From positions 3,348,001 through 3,412,000 of the forward strand of contig NZ_CP061281.1 of NCBI RefSeq assembly GCF_014621695.1: a DNA stretch of 64,000 bases, given 5' to 3'. A model generated the notes under the pieces. That model saw nothing but the letters and a program-made list of their open reading frames with translations. It ran no database searches and was not told where the DNA came from. Within the stretch, counting starts at the first letter, position 1. The number at the start of each line of letters is the position of its first letter. Position numbers and translations under genes: made by a program. This document shows, piece by piece, positions 1 through 9,119 of this stretch. This stretch comes from Streptomyces xanthii. GTDB lineage: Bacteria; Actinomycetota; Actinomycetes; Streptomycetales; Streptomycetaceae.

Positions 1-440
1 CGGAACTTCACCGCGTCCGCGACCCCCTCGAACCGCCCCCAGAAGTCCTCCCACGGGGCCGTCGAGAAGCCGTGCAGGCGGGTCGGGTCGACGGCCTCGT
101 CGTGCATGCCGCGCCCCACCGGGATCGCCTGCTCGATCTTGGAGCGGAGGCGGGACAGGTCGCCGGGGAGGTCGTTCGCGGTCAGGGACGTCTTCACCGC
201 GCTCATGCCGCAGCCGATGTCGACGCCGACCGCCGCCGGGCACACCGCGCCCTGCATCGCGATCACCGAGCCGACCGTCGCGCCCTTGCCGTAGTGGACG
301 TCCGGCATGACGGCCAGGCCCTTGATCCAGGGCAGGGTCGCCACGTTGCGCAGCTGCTGCATCGCCGCGTCCTCGACCGACGTCGGGTCGGTCCACATCC
401 GGATGGGGACCTTCGCCCCCGGCACCTCTACGTATGTCAT
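1..440 (-). CDS. rtcB: RtcB-type RNA ligase, N-terminal part (gene runs off left edge)
   Basis: 3'-phosphate RNA ligase of the RtcB family, which joins 3'-phosphate or 2',3'-cyclic phosphate ends to 5'-OH ends using GTP and Mn2+. The first 146 residues are visible on the minus strand from an ATG at 438-440. They contain MPDVHYGKGATVGSVIA and AAVGVDIGCGMSAVK; the D-x-x-C of the latter is the family's metal and active-site signature. Everything after about residue 146, including the guanylated histidine, lies outside the window. The upstream gap (441-625) is shared with the divergent lipoprotein gene and holds the promoters of both. No archease gene is visible next to it. The family assignment is secure. 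Confidence 0.93.
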   Translation of the reverse strand, partial: MTYVEVPGAKVPIRMWTDPTSVEDAAMQQLRNVATLPWIKGLAVMPDVHYGKGATVGSVIAMQGAVCPAAVGVDIGCGMSAVKTSLTANDLPGDLSRLRSKIEQAIPVGRGMHDEAVDPTRLHGFSTAPWEDFWGRFEGVADAVKF

Positions 441-625
441 GAAATCCCCCGATGTCGGGCCCGCGTCCAACCTCGTTGGACCTGAAGTCTGAAAACGCAA
501 ATACCGGAGCCAAGGTCGACGAATCGGTCGCCGGACCGGCGTCCACGGCAGTGCGTGCGATAGACATTGTGGTCATCGGCCGCACCAGGGCGGCAACCGA
601 ATTAGCCCAGTGAGGAGCCCCCACG

Positions 626-1513
626 GTGCAGCGGAAGTCCTACGCGTACGTGCCCGGTGTCGCCGTGCTCCTGACGGTGCTGCTCGCCGGGTGCACCGGG
701 AGCCCGGACTCGGGTGACGGCGGGGACGACGCGAAGCCGGGCGAGGTCAGCGCGTCGGCGCCGGCGGCGAAGCCGGGCCGGTACCGGACGCTGCCGGAGC
801 CGTGCGCCCAGCCGGAGCGGGCGACGCTGGACGAGATGCTGCCGGGCATCGCGGAGGTTCCGGATCAGCGCCAGCGCGAGAAGGCGTACGAGGGGACGGC
901 TTCGGCCACGTACGACACGGACCGGCGTGTGGGGTGCAGTTGGAAGGACGACTCGGCCGAGGGCGGGGTGCACCGGCTGACGCTGGATTTCGAGCGGGTG
1001 GTGTCCTACGACGCGCGGGTGAGTGACGACGCGCGGGCCGAGGGCGTGTACGTGGCGAAGGCGGGTCGGGCCGGTCTCGAGGTGACGCCGACGGAGTCCC
1101 CGGAGGGTTCGGCGGGGACGGATTCGGCCTCGCCCGACGCCTCTGGCGCGCCCGGTTCCTCGAAGGGGGCCTCTGCTTCCGCTTCGGGGTCCCCGGCCAA
1201 GACGGCCAAGGGCAAGAAGGAGAAGAAGGGGGACGCTGACGCCTCATCGGAGGCGCCGTCCGCCGACGAGGCCGAGCTGGGGCCGCGGCTGCTCGACGAT
1301 CTGGGGGACGAGGCGTTCCTGAACGATGTCCTGGCGGGGCCGGAGGCGGCGCAGCGGCGGACGGTGACTGTGGTGTTCCGCACGTCCAACGCGTTGGTGA
1401 CGGTCGAGTACGAGGCGCAGTCGGCGTTGTCCGGAGAGGTGCCGGACAGCAAGGAAATGCAGGACACAGCGCGTGAACTGGCGCGGACGCTGGTGGGGAA
1501 GTTCGGGGAGTAG
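626..1513 (+). CDS. DUF3558-like secreted lipoprotein
   Basis: Predicted lipoprotein of 295 aa. The GTG start at 626 follows a GAGGAG ribosome site at 612-617. The N-terminus is a basic residue pair, a hydrophobic stretch and the lipobox LLAGC (Cys23), so the mature protein should be anchored outside the membrane. A disordered Ser/Ala/Gly/Lys-rich segment (about residues 150-210, with alternating KKEKK) splits a folded part that carries Cys-pairing positions around CAQPERATL and GCSW, as in the DUF3558 family. Function unknown. The next gene downstream is a paralogue with the same architecture, so the pair looks like a tandem duplication. Confidence 0.75.
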   Translation: MQRKSYAYVPGVAVLLTVLLAGCTGSPDSGDGGDDAKPGEVSASAPAAKPGRYRTLPEPCAQPERATLDEMLPGIAEVPDQRQREKAYEGTASATYDTDRRVGCSWKDDSAEGGVHRLTLDFERVVSYDARVSDDARAEGVYVAKAGRAGLEVTPTESPEGSAGTDSASPDASGAPGSSKGASASASGSPAKTAKGKKEKKGDADASSEAPSADEAELGPRLLDDLGDEAFLNDVLAGPEAAQRRTVTVVFRTSNALVTVEYEAQSALSGEVPDSKEMQDTARELARTLVGKFGE

Positions 1514-1666
1514 CACGGGCGGGGGCGGGTGTCCGGCGTTCGGTGAGGCTCGGCGGGCGGGGCGGCTTCGGCGTACGGTGGCTGCTCGGACCCGGGTTCG
1601 GGGTGGTGCGTGTGTGCCGCCGCGGAGTCGGGGCCGTGGCCCTGTCAGCGACCTGGTGAAGGAACC

Positions 1667-2494
1667 ATGCACCGTCCGACCAAGCGACTCACCCGCATTC
1701 TCGTCTGCGCGGCCGCCGTGCCGGCGGTTCTCGTCGTAGCCGGCTGTTCGTCCGACTCCGGCTCGGGCTCCGACGAGGGGGCGAAGAAGGGGTCGGGGGC
1801 GAAGGCGTCCGCCTCGGCCGCTCAGGGTGCGGCGAAGAAGAAGGTGGAGCCGGCGAAGTTCGCGACGCTGCCGCAGGCGTGTTCGGCGTTGTCGAAGAAG
1901 ACGCTGGAGGACCTGGTCCCGAAGGGGGACAGCAAGGCGGGTTCGTCGGACGACGAGACGGCTCGGGCGAGCTGTTCGTGGTCGAGCCTGGACAACAACG
2001 GTGTGAAGGGTTCGCAGTACCGCTGGCTGAATGTCTCGTTGGTCCGGTTCGACTCTGATGTGAACCGGGGCAGTGGTGCGGAGCTGGCCGCGGACTATTT
2101 CGCGAAGCAGGTCAAGGACGCGCAGGCGACCGACGGCGCGAAGGACGTGAAGACGTCGGCGGTGTCGGGCACGGGCGACGAGGCGTCGCTGGTGCGTTAC
2201 GACCGGACGTACAAGGACAAGAAGAAGGACGTCACGTCGAAGCAGCAGACGGTCGTGACGCGGGTGGCCAACGTCGTGGTGACGGTGGACTTCAATGGTT
2301 CGGGTCTGGCGGGTGACAAGACGCCGGACGCGGGTGAGCTGTCGAAGGACGCGGAGAAGGCGGCGAAGGAGCTCGTGGCCGCGGTGGAGAAGTCCGGCGA
2401 GGCGGGTTCCGGTGCGGGTGACGCGTCGGCGAGCGCTTCTCCGTCGAAGGGTGCTTCGAAGTCTCCCGATGACAAGGCGTCGAGCAAGAACTAG
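1667..2494 (+). CDS. DUF3558-like secreted lipoprotein, paralogue of the preceding gene
   Basis: Lipoprotein of 275 aa. The ATG at 1667 is preceded by GAAGGAA; starting further upstream would bury the signal peptide. The lipobox is VVAGC (Cys near residue 23), followed by a Ser/Gly/Asp-rich linker. The folded part contains FATLPQACSALSKKTLEDLVP and ASCSW, matching the spacing of the FRTLPEPC/GCSW elements in the gene at 626. The C-terminus is again low-complexity Ser/Ala/Lys. Function unknown; export to the outer membrane face is inferred from the signal peptide. A hairpin terminator lies at 2516-2546, separating it from the next gene. Confidence 0.78.
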   Translation: MHRPTKRLTRILVCAAAVPAVLVVAGCSSDSGSGSDEGAKKGSGAKASASAAQGAAKKKVEPAKFATLPQACSALSKKTLEDLVPKGDSKAGSSDDETARASCSWSSLDNNGVKGSQYRWLNVSLVRFDSDVNRGSGAELAADYFAKQVKDAQATDGAKDVKTSAVSGTGDEASLVRYDRTYKDKKKDVTSKQQTVVTRVANVVVTVDFNGSGLAGDKTPDAGELSKDAEKAAKELVAAVEKSGEAGSGAGDASASASPSKGASKSPDDKASSKN

Positions 2495-2515
2495 CTCTCG
2501 CTTCAAGGGATTTGA

Positions 2516-2546
2516 GGAGCCCGGCCCCTTTTGGGTGCCGGGCTCC
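2516..2546 (+). terminator. Hairpin terminator after lipoprotein gene
   Basis: Ten-base arms GGAGCCCGGC (2516-2525) and GCCGGGCTCC (2537-2546) are perfectly complementary, and the loop contains a further CCC/GGG pairing around TTTT. It starts about 20 nt after the lipoprotein stop and ends before the next ribosome site. Confidence 0.7.
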
Positions 2547-2624
2547 CGGCGTACCGGCCCGCGGGGGCCGGGCGGCATGTGCCAGTCTGTTGCCGCAACA
2601 TGCCCAACTGGGAGGGGAGCTGGA

Positions 2625-3938
2625 GTGGCCGGGCCACTGAAGCTGACACGGACGCACCGGATACTCGTGGGGGTGGTCGTCGCCGGCGCGGTGATCATCG
2701 CGGCGATCGGTTTCGCCGGTTCGTACGCGGCCGTGCGTGAGCTGGCCATCGAGAAGGGTTTCGGGAACTTCTCGTACGTCTTCCCGATCGGTATCGACGC
2801 GGGTATCTGTGTGCTGCTCGCGCTGGATCTGTTGTTGACGTGGATCCGTATTCCGTTCCCTCTGCTGCGGCAGACGGCGTGGCTGTTGACGGCGGCGACG
2901 ATCGCGTTCAACGGTGCGGCGGCGTGGCCGGATCCGCTGGGTACGGGTATGCACGCGGTGATTCCGGTGCTGTTCGTGGTGGCGGTGGAGGCGGCGCGTC
3001 ATGCGATCGGCCGGATCGCGGACATCACGGCGGACAAGCACATGGAGGGTGTGCGGATCACGCGCTGGCTGCTGTCTCCGGTGCCGACGTTCCTGTTGTG
3101 GCGGCGGATGAAGCTGTGGGAGCTGCGTTCCTACGAGCAGGTGATCAAGCTGGAGCAGGAGCGCCTGGTGTATCAGGCGCGGCTGCGGTCGCGGTTCGGG
3201 CGGGCGTGGCGGCGCAAGGCTCCGGTGGAGTCGTTGATGCCGCTGCGGCTCGCGCGGTACGGGGTGCCGCTGGCGGAGACGGCTCCGGCGGGGCTGGCGG
3301 CCGCGGGGATCGAGGAGCCGCAGCTTCCGGTGCTGCCGGTGGCGGCGGGTCCGGAGCGGCAGCAGCTGCCGGCGGGGCAGGGGTCGCAGGGTCAGGGGGC
3401 GGTTCCGGCGCAGGCTCCGGTGCCGGTCGCGTCGGCGGAGGCGGTGGCGGAGGCCGCGGACGTGCCGAGTCAGTGGTTCGCGCAGCAGCGGCAGGTGGAG
3501 TACCACGGCGGGTACGACCCGAGTTTCGAGCCGCCGACGTTCGTGCCGGAGGAGGAGCACCAGGACTGGTACGAGGAGCAGCCTCAGCAGATCCCGGTGC
3601 CGGTGCCGCGTCCGCGGGCAGCGGAGCCGGAGCCGGTGGTGCAGCAGGAGTTCCCGGTGCCGGACGGGGCGGGTGGCACGCGTCCGCTGGGTGACGGCGC
3701 GCCGCAGCCGCAGCCGCAGGAGGCGCAGGCGGAGGGCGCCGCGGCTCCGTCGGACGAGGATCTGTACCAGGTGTTCCGGTACTCGATAGACGGTGAGGGC
3801 ATGCCGACGCCGGCCGCGTTCCAGGCGAACGTGGAGGCGACGTACGGCGCGCAGCTGGAGCAGCGTGATCTGGCCCGCTACCACGAGCTGTTCAGCAAGC
3901 GGCTGAACGCCGAGCTGATGGACGACCACATCGCCTGA
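2625..3938 (+). CDS. DUF2637 membrane protein with long disordered C-terminal tail
   Basis: Protein of 437 aa of the DUF2637 family, common in actinomycete chromosomes and conjugative plasmids (Spd-like); molecular role unknown. The GTG start at 2625 is preceded by GGGAGGGGAGC. The N-terminal 130 residues carry about four hydrophobic segments ([20 protein letters not shown], the stretch around [16 protein letters not shown], a third around [13 protein letters not shown] and a fourth at [13 protein letters not shown]). A basic helical region follows, then about 200 residues rich in Pro, Gln, Ala and Glu, and a short folded C-terminus ([20 protein letters not shown]) that may be a small winged-helix-like module. 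A perfect hairpin follows at 3956-3991. Convergent with lysS. Confidence 0.8.
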   Translation: MAGPLKLTRTHRILVGVVVAGAVIIAAIGFAGSYAAVRELAIEKGFGNFSYVFPIGIDAGICVLLALDLLLTWIRIPFPLLRQTAWLLTAATIAFNGAAAWPDPLGTGMHAVIPVLFVVAVEAARHAIGRIADITADKHMEGVRITRWLLSPVPTFLLWRRMKLWELRSYEQVIKLEQERLVYQARLRSRFGRAWRRKAPVESLMPLRLARYGVPLAETAPAGLAAAGIEEPQLPVLPVAAGPERQQLPAGQGSQGQGAVPAQAPVPVASAEAVAEAADVPSQWFAQQRQVEYHGGYDPSFEPPTFVPEEEHQDWYEEQPQQIPVPVPRPRAAEPEPVVQQEFPVPDGAGGTRPLGDGAPQPQPQEAQAEGAAAPSDEDLYQVFRYSIDGEGMPTPAAFQANVEATYGAQLEQRDLARYHELFSKRLNAELMDDHIA

Positions 3939-3955
3939 GCTCGGGGGCGTACGGG

Positions 3956-3991
3956 AAGGGGCGGCACCGGAGGTTTCCGGTGCCGCCCCTT
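3956..3991. terminator. Bidirectional hairpin terminator between convergent genes
   Basis: A perfect 16-bp stem (AAGGGGCGGCACCGGA with its exact complement) around a GGTT loop. It lies between the stop of the DUF2637 gene and the stop of lysS, so it can serve both strands. Confidence 0.85.
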
Positions 3992-4009
3992 TCCGCTGTG
4001 CGCGGAGCG

Positions 4010-5764
4010 TTACGCGGCGAGGAGCTTGCGTACGCGGTCCGCGCCGACGGCGAGGAGGAGCGTGGGCAGGCGCGGGCCGGTGTCGCGGCCGACGAGCAGG
4101 TGGTAGAGCAGCGCGAAGAAGCTGCGCTGGGCGGTCTTGATCTCGGCCGGGAGTTCCTTGGCCGTGGCGTCGGCGGGGTAGCCGGCCTGGACCTTGGGGA
4201 CGCCGTAGACGAGGTGGGTGAGGCCGTCGAGGGACCAGTGTTCGTCGAGGCCGTCGAGGAGCAGGGCGATCGAGGCGCGGGAGGCGTCGTCGAGGCCGGC
4301 GAGGGCCTCGGTGTCGGGCTCGGTGCGCACGATGGTGCGGGACTCGGCGGGGACGTACTTGCTGATCCAGGCCTCTGCCTTGTCCAGCCGGGGCCGGACG
4401 GGGGTGAGGTCGGTGACGGGGTTCTCCGGGTCGAGCTCGGAGAGGATGCGCAGGATCTGCTCCTCGTCGCCGGCGGTGACGTCGGCGGCGGCGGCCAGGG
4501 TGCGGTAGGCGAGGGGGCGCTCGGTGCGGGGGAGCTCGCCGGCGGCGGTGCCGACGGCGCGGCTGTGGGCGGCGGCGTCGGCGGGGAGCACGGTGCCGTC
4601 GGCGACCTTGGCGCTGAGCTTGTCCCACTCGTCGTAGAGCCGCTGGATCTCCTGGTCGAAGGCGATCTTGAACGACTGGTTGGGGCGGCGGCGGGCGTAG
4701 AGCCAGCGCAGGATCTGCGGCTCCATGATCTCGAGGGCGTCTCCGGGGGTGGGGACGCCGCCCTTGCTGGAGGACATCTTGGCCATGCCGCTGATGCCGA
4801 CGAAGGCGTACATGGGGCCGATGGGCTGCTTGCCGCCGAAGACCTGGTCGACGATCTGGCCGCCGACCTGGAAGGAGGAGCCGGGCGAGGAGTGGTCGAC
4901 GCCGGAGGGCTCGAAGATGACGCCCTCGTAGGCCCAGCGCATGGGCCAGTCGACCTTCCAGACCAGCTTGCCGCGGTTGAACTCGGACAGGCGGACGGTC
5001 TCGGTGAAGCCGTCGAGGGTGCAGGTGTAGGACAGCTCGGTGGTGTCGTCGTCGTAGGACGTGACGGTGGTGAGGTCCTTGCCGCACTCGCCGCAGAACG
5101 GCTTGTACGGGTAGTAGCCACCGGTGCCGCCGCTGCCGTCGTCCTCGGACGCGGCGCCGGAGCCTTCGGCGGCCTCCAGCTCGGCCTCGTCGACCGGCTT
5201 CTGGCCCTGCTGCTGCTTGGGGGCCTTCTTCGGGTCCTTCTTCGTCCGGTACTGGTCGAGGATGGCGTCGATGTCGCCGCGGTGCTTCATCGCGTGCAGG
5301 ATCTGCTCGCGGTAGGTGCCCGAGGTGTACTGCTCGGTCTGGCTGATGCCGTCGAACTCGACGCCGAGGTCGGCGAGGGCCTGGACCATGGCGGCCTTGA
5401 AGTGCTCCGCCCAGTTCGGGTACTCCGAGCCGGCGGGGGCCGGGACGGAGGTGAGCGGCTTGCCGATGTGCTCGGCCCAGGACGCGTCGGTGCCGGGGAC
5501 GCCGTTGGGCACCTTGCGGTACCGGTCGTAGTCGTCCCAGGAGATGAGGTGCCGCACCGTGTACCCGCGGCGGCGGATCTCGTCGGCGACCAGGTGCGGG
5601 GTCATGACCTCGCGGAGGTTGCCGAGGTGGATCGGGCCGGACGGGGAGAGGCCGGAGGCCACGACGACCGGTTTGCCCGGGGCGCGGCGCTCGGACTCGG
5701 CGATGACATCGTCCGCGTAACGGGACACCCAGTCCTGGGTGTCCGCGCCTGTGCTCTGGGCCAC
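4010..5764 (-). CDS. lysS: Lysyl-tRNA synthetase, class I
   Basis: Charges tRNA-Lys in the cytoplasm. This is the class I (archaeal-type) enzyme, found in many streptomycetes, not the common class II form. The GTG at 5762-5764 is chosen because the protein then begins about 45 residues before the HIGH-like motif PIHLGN (44-49) and is 584 aa, normal for the family. The KMSKS motif is KMSSSKG at 329-335. A zinc-type pair CGECGK starts at residue 224. Just before it, residues 177-220 form a Lys/Gln/Glu/Gly-rich low-complexity insertion. Divergent from argS across 5765-5959, so the two synthetase genes may share a regulatory region. Confidence 0.95.
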   Translation of the reverse strand: MAQSTGADTQDWVSRYADDVIAESERRAPGKPVVVASGLSPSGPIHLGNLREVMTPHLVADEIRRRGYTVRHLISWDDYDRYRKVPNGVPGTDASWAEHIGKPLTSVPAPAGSEYPNWAEHFKAAMVQALADLGVEFDGISQTEQYTSGTYREQILHAMKHRGDIDAILDQYRTKKDPKKAPKQQQGQKPVDEAELEAAEGSGAASEDDGSGGTGGYYPYKPFCGECGKDLTTVTSYDDDTTELSYTCTLDGFTETVRLSEFNRGKLVWKVDWPMRWAYEGVIFEPSGVDHSSPGSSFQVGGQIVDQVFGGKQPIGPMYAFVGISGMAKMSSSKGGVPTPGDALEIMEPQILRWLYARRRPNQSFKIAFDQEIQRLYDEWDKLSAKVADGTVLPADAAAHSRAVGTAAGELPRTERPLAYRTLAAAADVTAGDEEQILRILSELDPENPVTDLTPVRPRLDKAEAWISKYVPAESRTIVRTEPDTEALAGLDDASRASIALLLDGLDEHWSLDGLTHLVYGVPKVQAGYPADATAKELPAEIKTAQRSFFALLYHLLVGRDTGPRLPTLLLAVGADRVRKLLAA

Positions 5765-5959
5765 GATTCGGTCGTCCTTCTCTGCGATGCGGTGAAGCGG
5801 GTGAGCTCTGCTGCGGCCATTCTCCCAGTTACCCGGCGCTGGGGGGAAACGCGTTGTCGTGCGGCGCCGGCGATCTGCGGAAAAACCCCGTTGCCGCCCC
5901 GTGGGATACTGAGCGGGACTAACGAAAACCAGCCCCGACCAGAACGGCAGCCCATACCC

Positions 5960-7729
5960 ATGGCCCCGGTCACGTCCATCACCGCCAACGTCAACGCACG
6001 CCTCGCCGACGCCCTGACTTCCGCCCTGCCGGAGGCCGGCGGCGCGGACCCGCTGCTGCGACGTAGCGACCGGGCCGACTACCAGGCGAACGGGATCCTG
6101 GCCCTCGCCAAGAAGGCGAAGGCGAACCCGCGGGAGCTGGCCGCGCAGGTGGTGGAGCGGATCACGACCGGTGACCTGCTCGCCGACGTCGAGGTCTCGG
6201 GCCCCGGCTTCCTGAACGTGACGGTCGCCGACCGGGCGATCACCGAGACGCTGGCCGCGCGTGCCGCGGACGGCGACCGGCTGGGCGTCCCGCTGAAGGA
6301 GATCCCGGGCGTCACGGTCGTCGACTACGCGCAGCCGAACGTGGCGAAGGAGATGCACGTCGGCCACCTGCGTTCGGCGGTCATCGGTGACGCGCTACGC
6401 GCGATGCTCGACTTCACGGGCGAGAAGACGATCGGCCGGCACCACATCGGCGACTGGGGCACCCAGTTCGGCATGCTGATCCAGTACCTGATCGAGAACC
6501 CGGGCGAGCTGTCCGCGGAGACCGACACGGACGGCGAGCAGGCCATGTCGAACCTGAACCGGGTGTACAAGGCGTCGCGTGCCGTGTTCGACGCGGACGA
6601 GGGCTTCAAGGAGCGGGCCCGCAAGCGGGTCGTCGCGCTCCAGTCGGGCGACAAGGAGACCCTCGACCTGTGGCAGCGTTTCGTCGACGAGTCGAAGGTC
6701 TACTTCTACTCGGTCTTCGAGAAGCTCGACATGGAGATCCGCGACGACGAGATCGTCGGCGAGTCGGCGTACAACGAGGGCATGCCGGAGACGGCGCGTC
6801 TGCTGGAGGAGATGGGTGTCGCCGTCCGCTCCGAGGGCGCGCTCGTGGTGTTCTTCGACGACATCAAGGGCAAGGACGACAAGCCGGTCCCGCTGATCGT
6901 GCAGAAGGCGGACGGCGGTTTCGGGTACGCGGCCTCCGACCTCACCGCGATCCGTGACCGGGTCCAGAACCTGCACGCCACGTCGCTGATCTACGTGGTG
7001 GACGTGCGGCAGTCGCTGCACTTCAAGATGGTGTTCGAGACGGCGCGGCGCGCGGGCTGGCTGGGCGACGACGTCACGGCTCACAACATGGGCTACGGCA
7101 CGGTGCTCGGCGCGGACGGCAAGCCGTTCAAGACGCGTGAGGGCGAGACGGTCAAGCTGGAGGACCTGCTCGACGAGGCGGCCGAGCGGGCCACGGCGGT
7201 CGTGCGGGAGAAGGCCGAGAAGGTGGGCCTGACCGAGCAGGAGATCGTGGAGAACGGCCGGTACGTGGGCATCGGCGCGGTGAAGTACGCCGACCTGTCG
7301 ACATCGGCGAACCGCGACTACAAGTTCGACCTGGACCAGATGGTGTCGCTGAACGGCGACACGTCGGTGTACCTGCAGTACGCGTACGCCCGGATCAAGT
7401 CGATCCTGCGCCGGGCCGACGCGGGTGACGCCCCGGTCGCCCATCCGGAGCTGGCCCTGGAGCCGGCGGAGCGGGCGCTCGGCCTGCACCTGGACGCGTT
7501 CGGCGATCTGGTCTTCGAGGCCGCCGCCGAGTACGCGCCGCACAAGCTGGCCGCGTACCTGTACCAGCTGGCGTCGCTGTACACGACGTTCTACGACCAG
7601 TGCCCGGTGGTGCGGCCCCGGCCCGCCCAGGAGGTCGTGGAGAACCGCCTGTTCCTGTGCGACCTGACGGCCCGCACCCTCCACCAGGGCATGGCCCTCC
7701 TGGGCATCCGCACGCCCGAGAAGCTCTGA
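5960..7729 (+). CDS. argS: Arginyl-tRNA synthetase
   Basis: Charges tRNA-Arg. The ATG at 5960 gives 589 aa, the usual length. The N-terminal region has the ArgRS tRNA-recognition (Add-1) fold sequence. The class I signature is HVGH at 133-136 within [20 protein letters not shown]. The catalytic core continues with [10 protein letters not shown] and the loop [13 protein letters not shown], which replaces a canonical KMSKS as in many ArgRS. The C-terminal DALR anticodon-binding domain includes [12 protein letters not shown] and ends [11 protein letters not shown] strong terminator follows at 7743-7779. Divergent from lysS. Confidence 0.96.
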   Translation: MAPVTSITANVNARLADALTSALPEAGGADPLLRRSDRADYQANGILALAKKAKANPRELAAQVVERITTGDLLADVEVSGPGFLNVTVADRAITETLAARAADGDRLGVPLKEIPGVTVVDYAQPNVAKEMHVGHLRSAVIGDALRAMLDFTGEKTIGRHHIGDWGTQFGMLIQYLIENPGELSAETDTDGEQAMSNLNRVYKASRAVFDADEGFKERARKRVVALQSGDKETLDLWQRFVDESKVYFYSVFEKLDMEIRDDEIVGESAYNEGMPETARLLEEMGVAVRSEGALVVFFDDIKGKDDKPVPLIVQKADGGFGYAASDLTAIRDRVQNLHATSLIYVVDVRQSLHFKMVFETARRAGWLGDDVTAHNMGYGTVLGADGKPFKTREGETVKLEDLLDEAAERATAVVREKAEKVGLTEQEIVENGRYVGIGAVKYADLSTSANRDYKFDLDQMVSLNGDTSVYLQYAYARIKSILRRADAGDAPVAHPELALEPAERALGLHLDAFGDLVFEAAAEYAPHKLAAYLYQLASLYTTFYDQCPVVRPRPAQEVVENRLFLCDLTARTLHQGMALLGIRTPEKL

Positions 7730-7742
7730 CGGCTTCGAAACG

Positions 7743-7779
7743 AAGGGCCCCGGAGCGCGTGTGCGCTTGCGGGGCCCTT
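7743..7779 (+). terminator. Terminator after argS
   Basis: AAGGGCCCCG (7743-7752) pairs with CGGGGCCCTT (7770-7779). The stem is extended inside by GAGCGC/GCGCTT around a GTGT loop. It begins 14 nt after the argS stop. Confidence 0.85.
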
Positions 7780-7798
7780 GCCGTTCCCGACCGGCGTG

Positions 7799-8125
7799 TA
7801 CGGCGTCAGGGCCCTGCGCGCACCGGTGCGGAGCCTCACGTGGCTGCTGGTGTCCTTCCTCCCCTGGGCCGGTGGGCTGTGGGCCGCGTTCGGCGGGGCG
7901 TATGCCGCGCACAACGGGTACGAGGCCTGCCTCGCGCTCGGTTCCGGGACGCTGCTCTGGCTGACCGGGCTGCTCGGAGTCACCACCGCTGTCGGCCACT
8001 ACCGGTGGGCCCTCGGGGTGCTGGGGAACTCGGCTGTTGGCTCGCCCGTTCACTGGGGGACCGCAGGGAACGGCATGACAGACGGGGGCTTCGATGGCGC
8101 TGTTCGGGAACGCTCACACCATTGA
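7799..8125 (+). CDS. Possible small two-helix membrane protein (weak)
   Basis: An open frame of about 108 aa lies between the argS terminator and the PH-domain gene. The first 75 codons have the G/C third-position bias of real genes and encode two hydrophobic segments (LTWLLVSFLPWAGGLWAAFG and LGSGTLLWLTGLLGVTTAVG). The last 30 codons lose that bias and overlap the next gene by 32 nt, so the true 3' end may be degraded. I see no clear ribosome site; the GTG at 7799 or 7826 are the candidates. It may be a real small membrane protein or a decayed remnant. No family recognised. Confidence 0.35.
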   Translation, partial: YGVRALRAPVRSLTWLLVSFLPWAGGLWAAFGGAYAAHNGYEACLALGSGTLLWLTGLLGVTTAVGHYRWALGVLGNSAVGSPVHWGTAGNGMTDGGFDGAVRERSHH

Positions 8126-8459
8126 TCCGGGGAAGGCCGCGCACGAGTACGCGCGGTTGCTCGGGCAGGGGGAGCAGGTCTACGGGGCGTATCAGTTGGT
8201 GCGGGACGCGATTCTGCTCACGGACCGGCGCATGATCATGATCGACAAGCAGGGGATGACCGGGAAGAAGGTCGAGTACCACTCGCTGCCGTACCGGAGC
8301 ATCACGCACTTCTCCGTGGAGACGGCGGGGCATTTCGATCTGGACGCGGAGCTGAAGATCTGGGTGTCGGGGACGGCGGCGCCGATCGAGAAGACCTTCA
8401 CCAAGGGGGTCGACATCTATGAGGTGCAGGCGATCCTGACGCAGTTCGTCACGCGCTGA
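8094..8459 (+). CDS. Bacterial PH-domain protein (YdjX/bPH_1 type)
   Basis: Cytoplasmic protein of 121 aa that is essentially one bacterial pleckstrin-homology domain. The sequence runs through alternating strands (LVRDAILLTDRRMIMIDKQG, KVEYHSLPYRSITHFSVETAG, FDLDAELKIWVSG) and ends in the amphipathic helix EVQAILTQFVTR, the usual PH layout. The ATG at 8094 gives the standard start MALFGN. Function unknown; such proteins are often stress-associated. It is followed after 3 nt by a P-loop kinase gene, so the two are probably co-transcribed. Confidence 0.85.
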   Translation: MALFGNAHTIDPGKAAHEYARLLGQGEQVYGAYQLVRDAILLTDRRMIMIDKQGMTGKKVEYHSLPYRSITHFSVETAGHFDLDAELKIWVSGTAAPIEKTFTKGVDIYEVQAILTQFVTR

Positions 8460-8462
8460 CCG

Positions 8463-9119
8463 ATGACGTACCGGTACGTGGCGGAACTCGCGGCCCGCGC
8501 CGAGGCGTTGGCCGTGCCGGGTGCCCGGCGGATCATCGGGATCGCCGGGCCGCCCGGTGCGGGCAAGTCGACGCTGGCCGCTGCCGTCGTGGGGGCACTC
8601 GGCGGGGCCGCGGTGTCGGTGCCGATGGACGGGTTCCATCTCGCCGACGCCGAGTTGGCGCGGCTGGGGCGCGCGGACCGCAAGGGGGCGCCGGACACGT
8701 TCGACGCGTACGGGTACGCGGCGCTGCTGGCGCGGCTGCGGGAGCCGCGGGCGGGCGAGACGGTGTACGCGCCGTCGTTCGAGCGGGACCTGGAGCAGCC
8801 GGTCGCGGGCGCGCTGCCCGTGCCGCCCGAGGTGCCGCTCGTCGTGACGGAGGGGAACTATCTGCTGCTCGACGAGGCGCCCTGGTCGGACGAGGTGCGG
8901 CCGCTCCTCGACGAGGTGTGGTGGGTGGCGGTGGACGAGGCGACGCGGGTGCGCCGTCTCGTGGCCCGCCACGTGGAGTTCGGCAAGTCCCCCGAGGAGG
9001 CACACGCCTGGGTCCTGCGCTCGGACGAGGCGAACGCCCGGCGGGTGGCCTCAGGGCGGTCGCGGGCCGACGTGGTGGTGGATCTGGACGGCGGGGTGCT
9101 GCGTCAGGCCCGCTTGTAG
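8463..9119 (+). CDS. P-loop nucleoside/nucleotide kinase family protein (uridine kinase-like)
   Basis: Protein of 218 aa with a Walker A loop GPPGAGKST at residues 29-37, a PMDGFHLADAEL segment as in uridine kinase, pantothenate kinase and YfdG/FrcK-like sugar kinases, and VVTEGNYLLLDEAPWSD as the Walker B and lid region. It should phosphorylate a small hydroxylated substrate using ATP; the actual substrate (nucleoside, sugar or pantothenate-like) cannot be read from the sequence. Co-directional with the PH-domain gene 3 nt upstream. Its last 16 nt overlap the 3' end of the convergent kinase gene at 9104. Confidence 0.8.
   Translation: MTYRYVAELAARAEALAVPGARRIIGIAGPPGAGKSTLAAAVVGALGGAAVSVPMDGFHLADAELARLGRADRKGAPDTFDAYGYAALLARLREPRAGETVYAPSFERDLEQPVAGALPVPPEVPLVVTEGNYLLLDEAPWSDEVRPLLDEVWWVAVDEATRVRRLVARHVEFGKSPEEAHAWVLRSDEANARRVASGRSRADVVVDLDGGVLRQARL

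Noticed and set aside
2292..5087. A 930-residue open frame on the minus strand opposite the DUF2637 gene and lysS
   Set aside because: It is rich in Arg/Pro/His with the reversed codon bias of antisense GC-rich DNA, spans two real genes and a terminator, and matches no family.
3980..5959. An open frame that would extend ArgRS upstream by 660 residues
   Set aside because: The extension is the antisense of lysS. The family-typical N-terminus begins at 5960.
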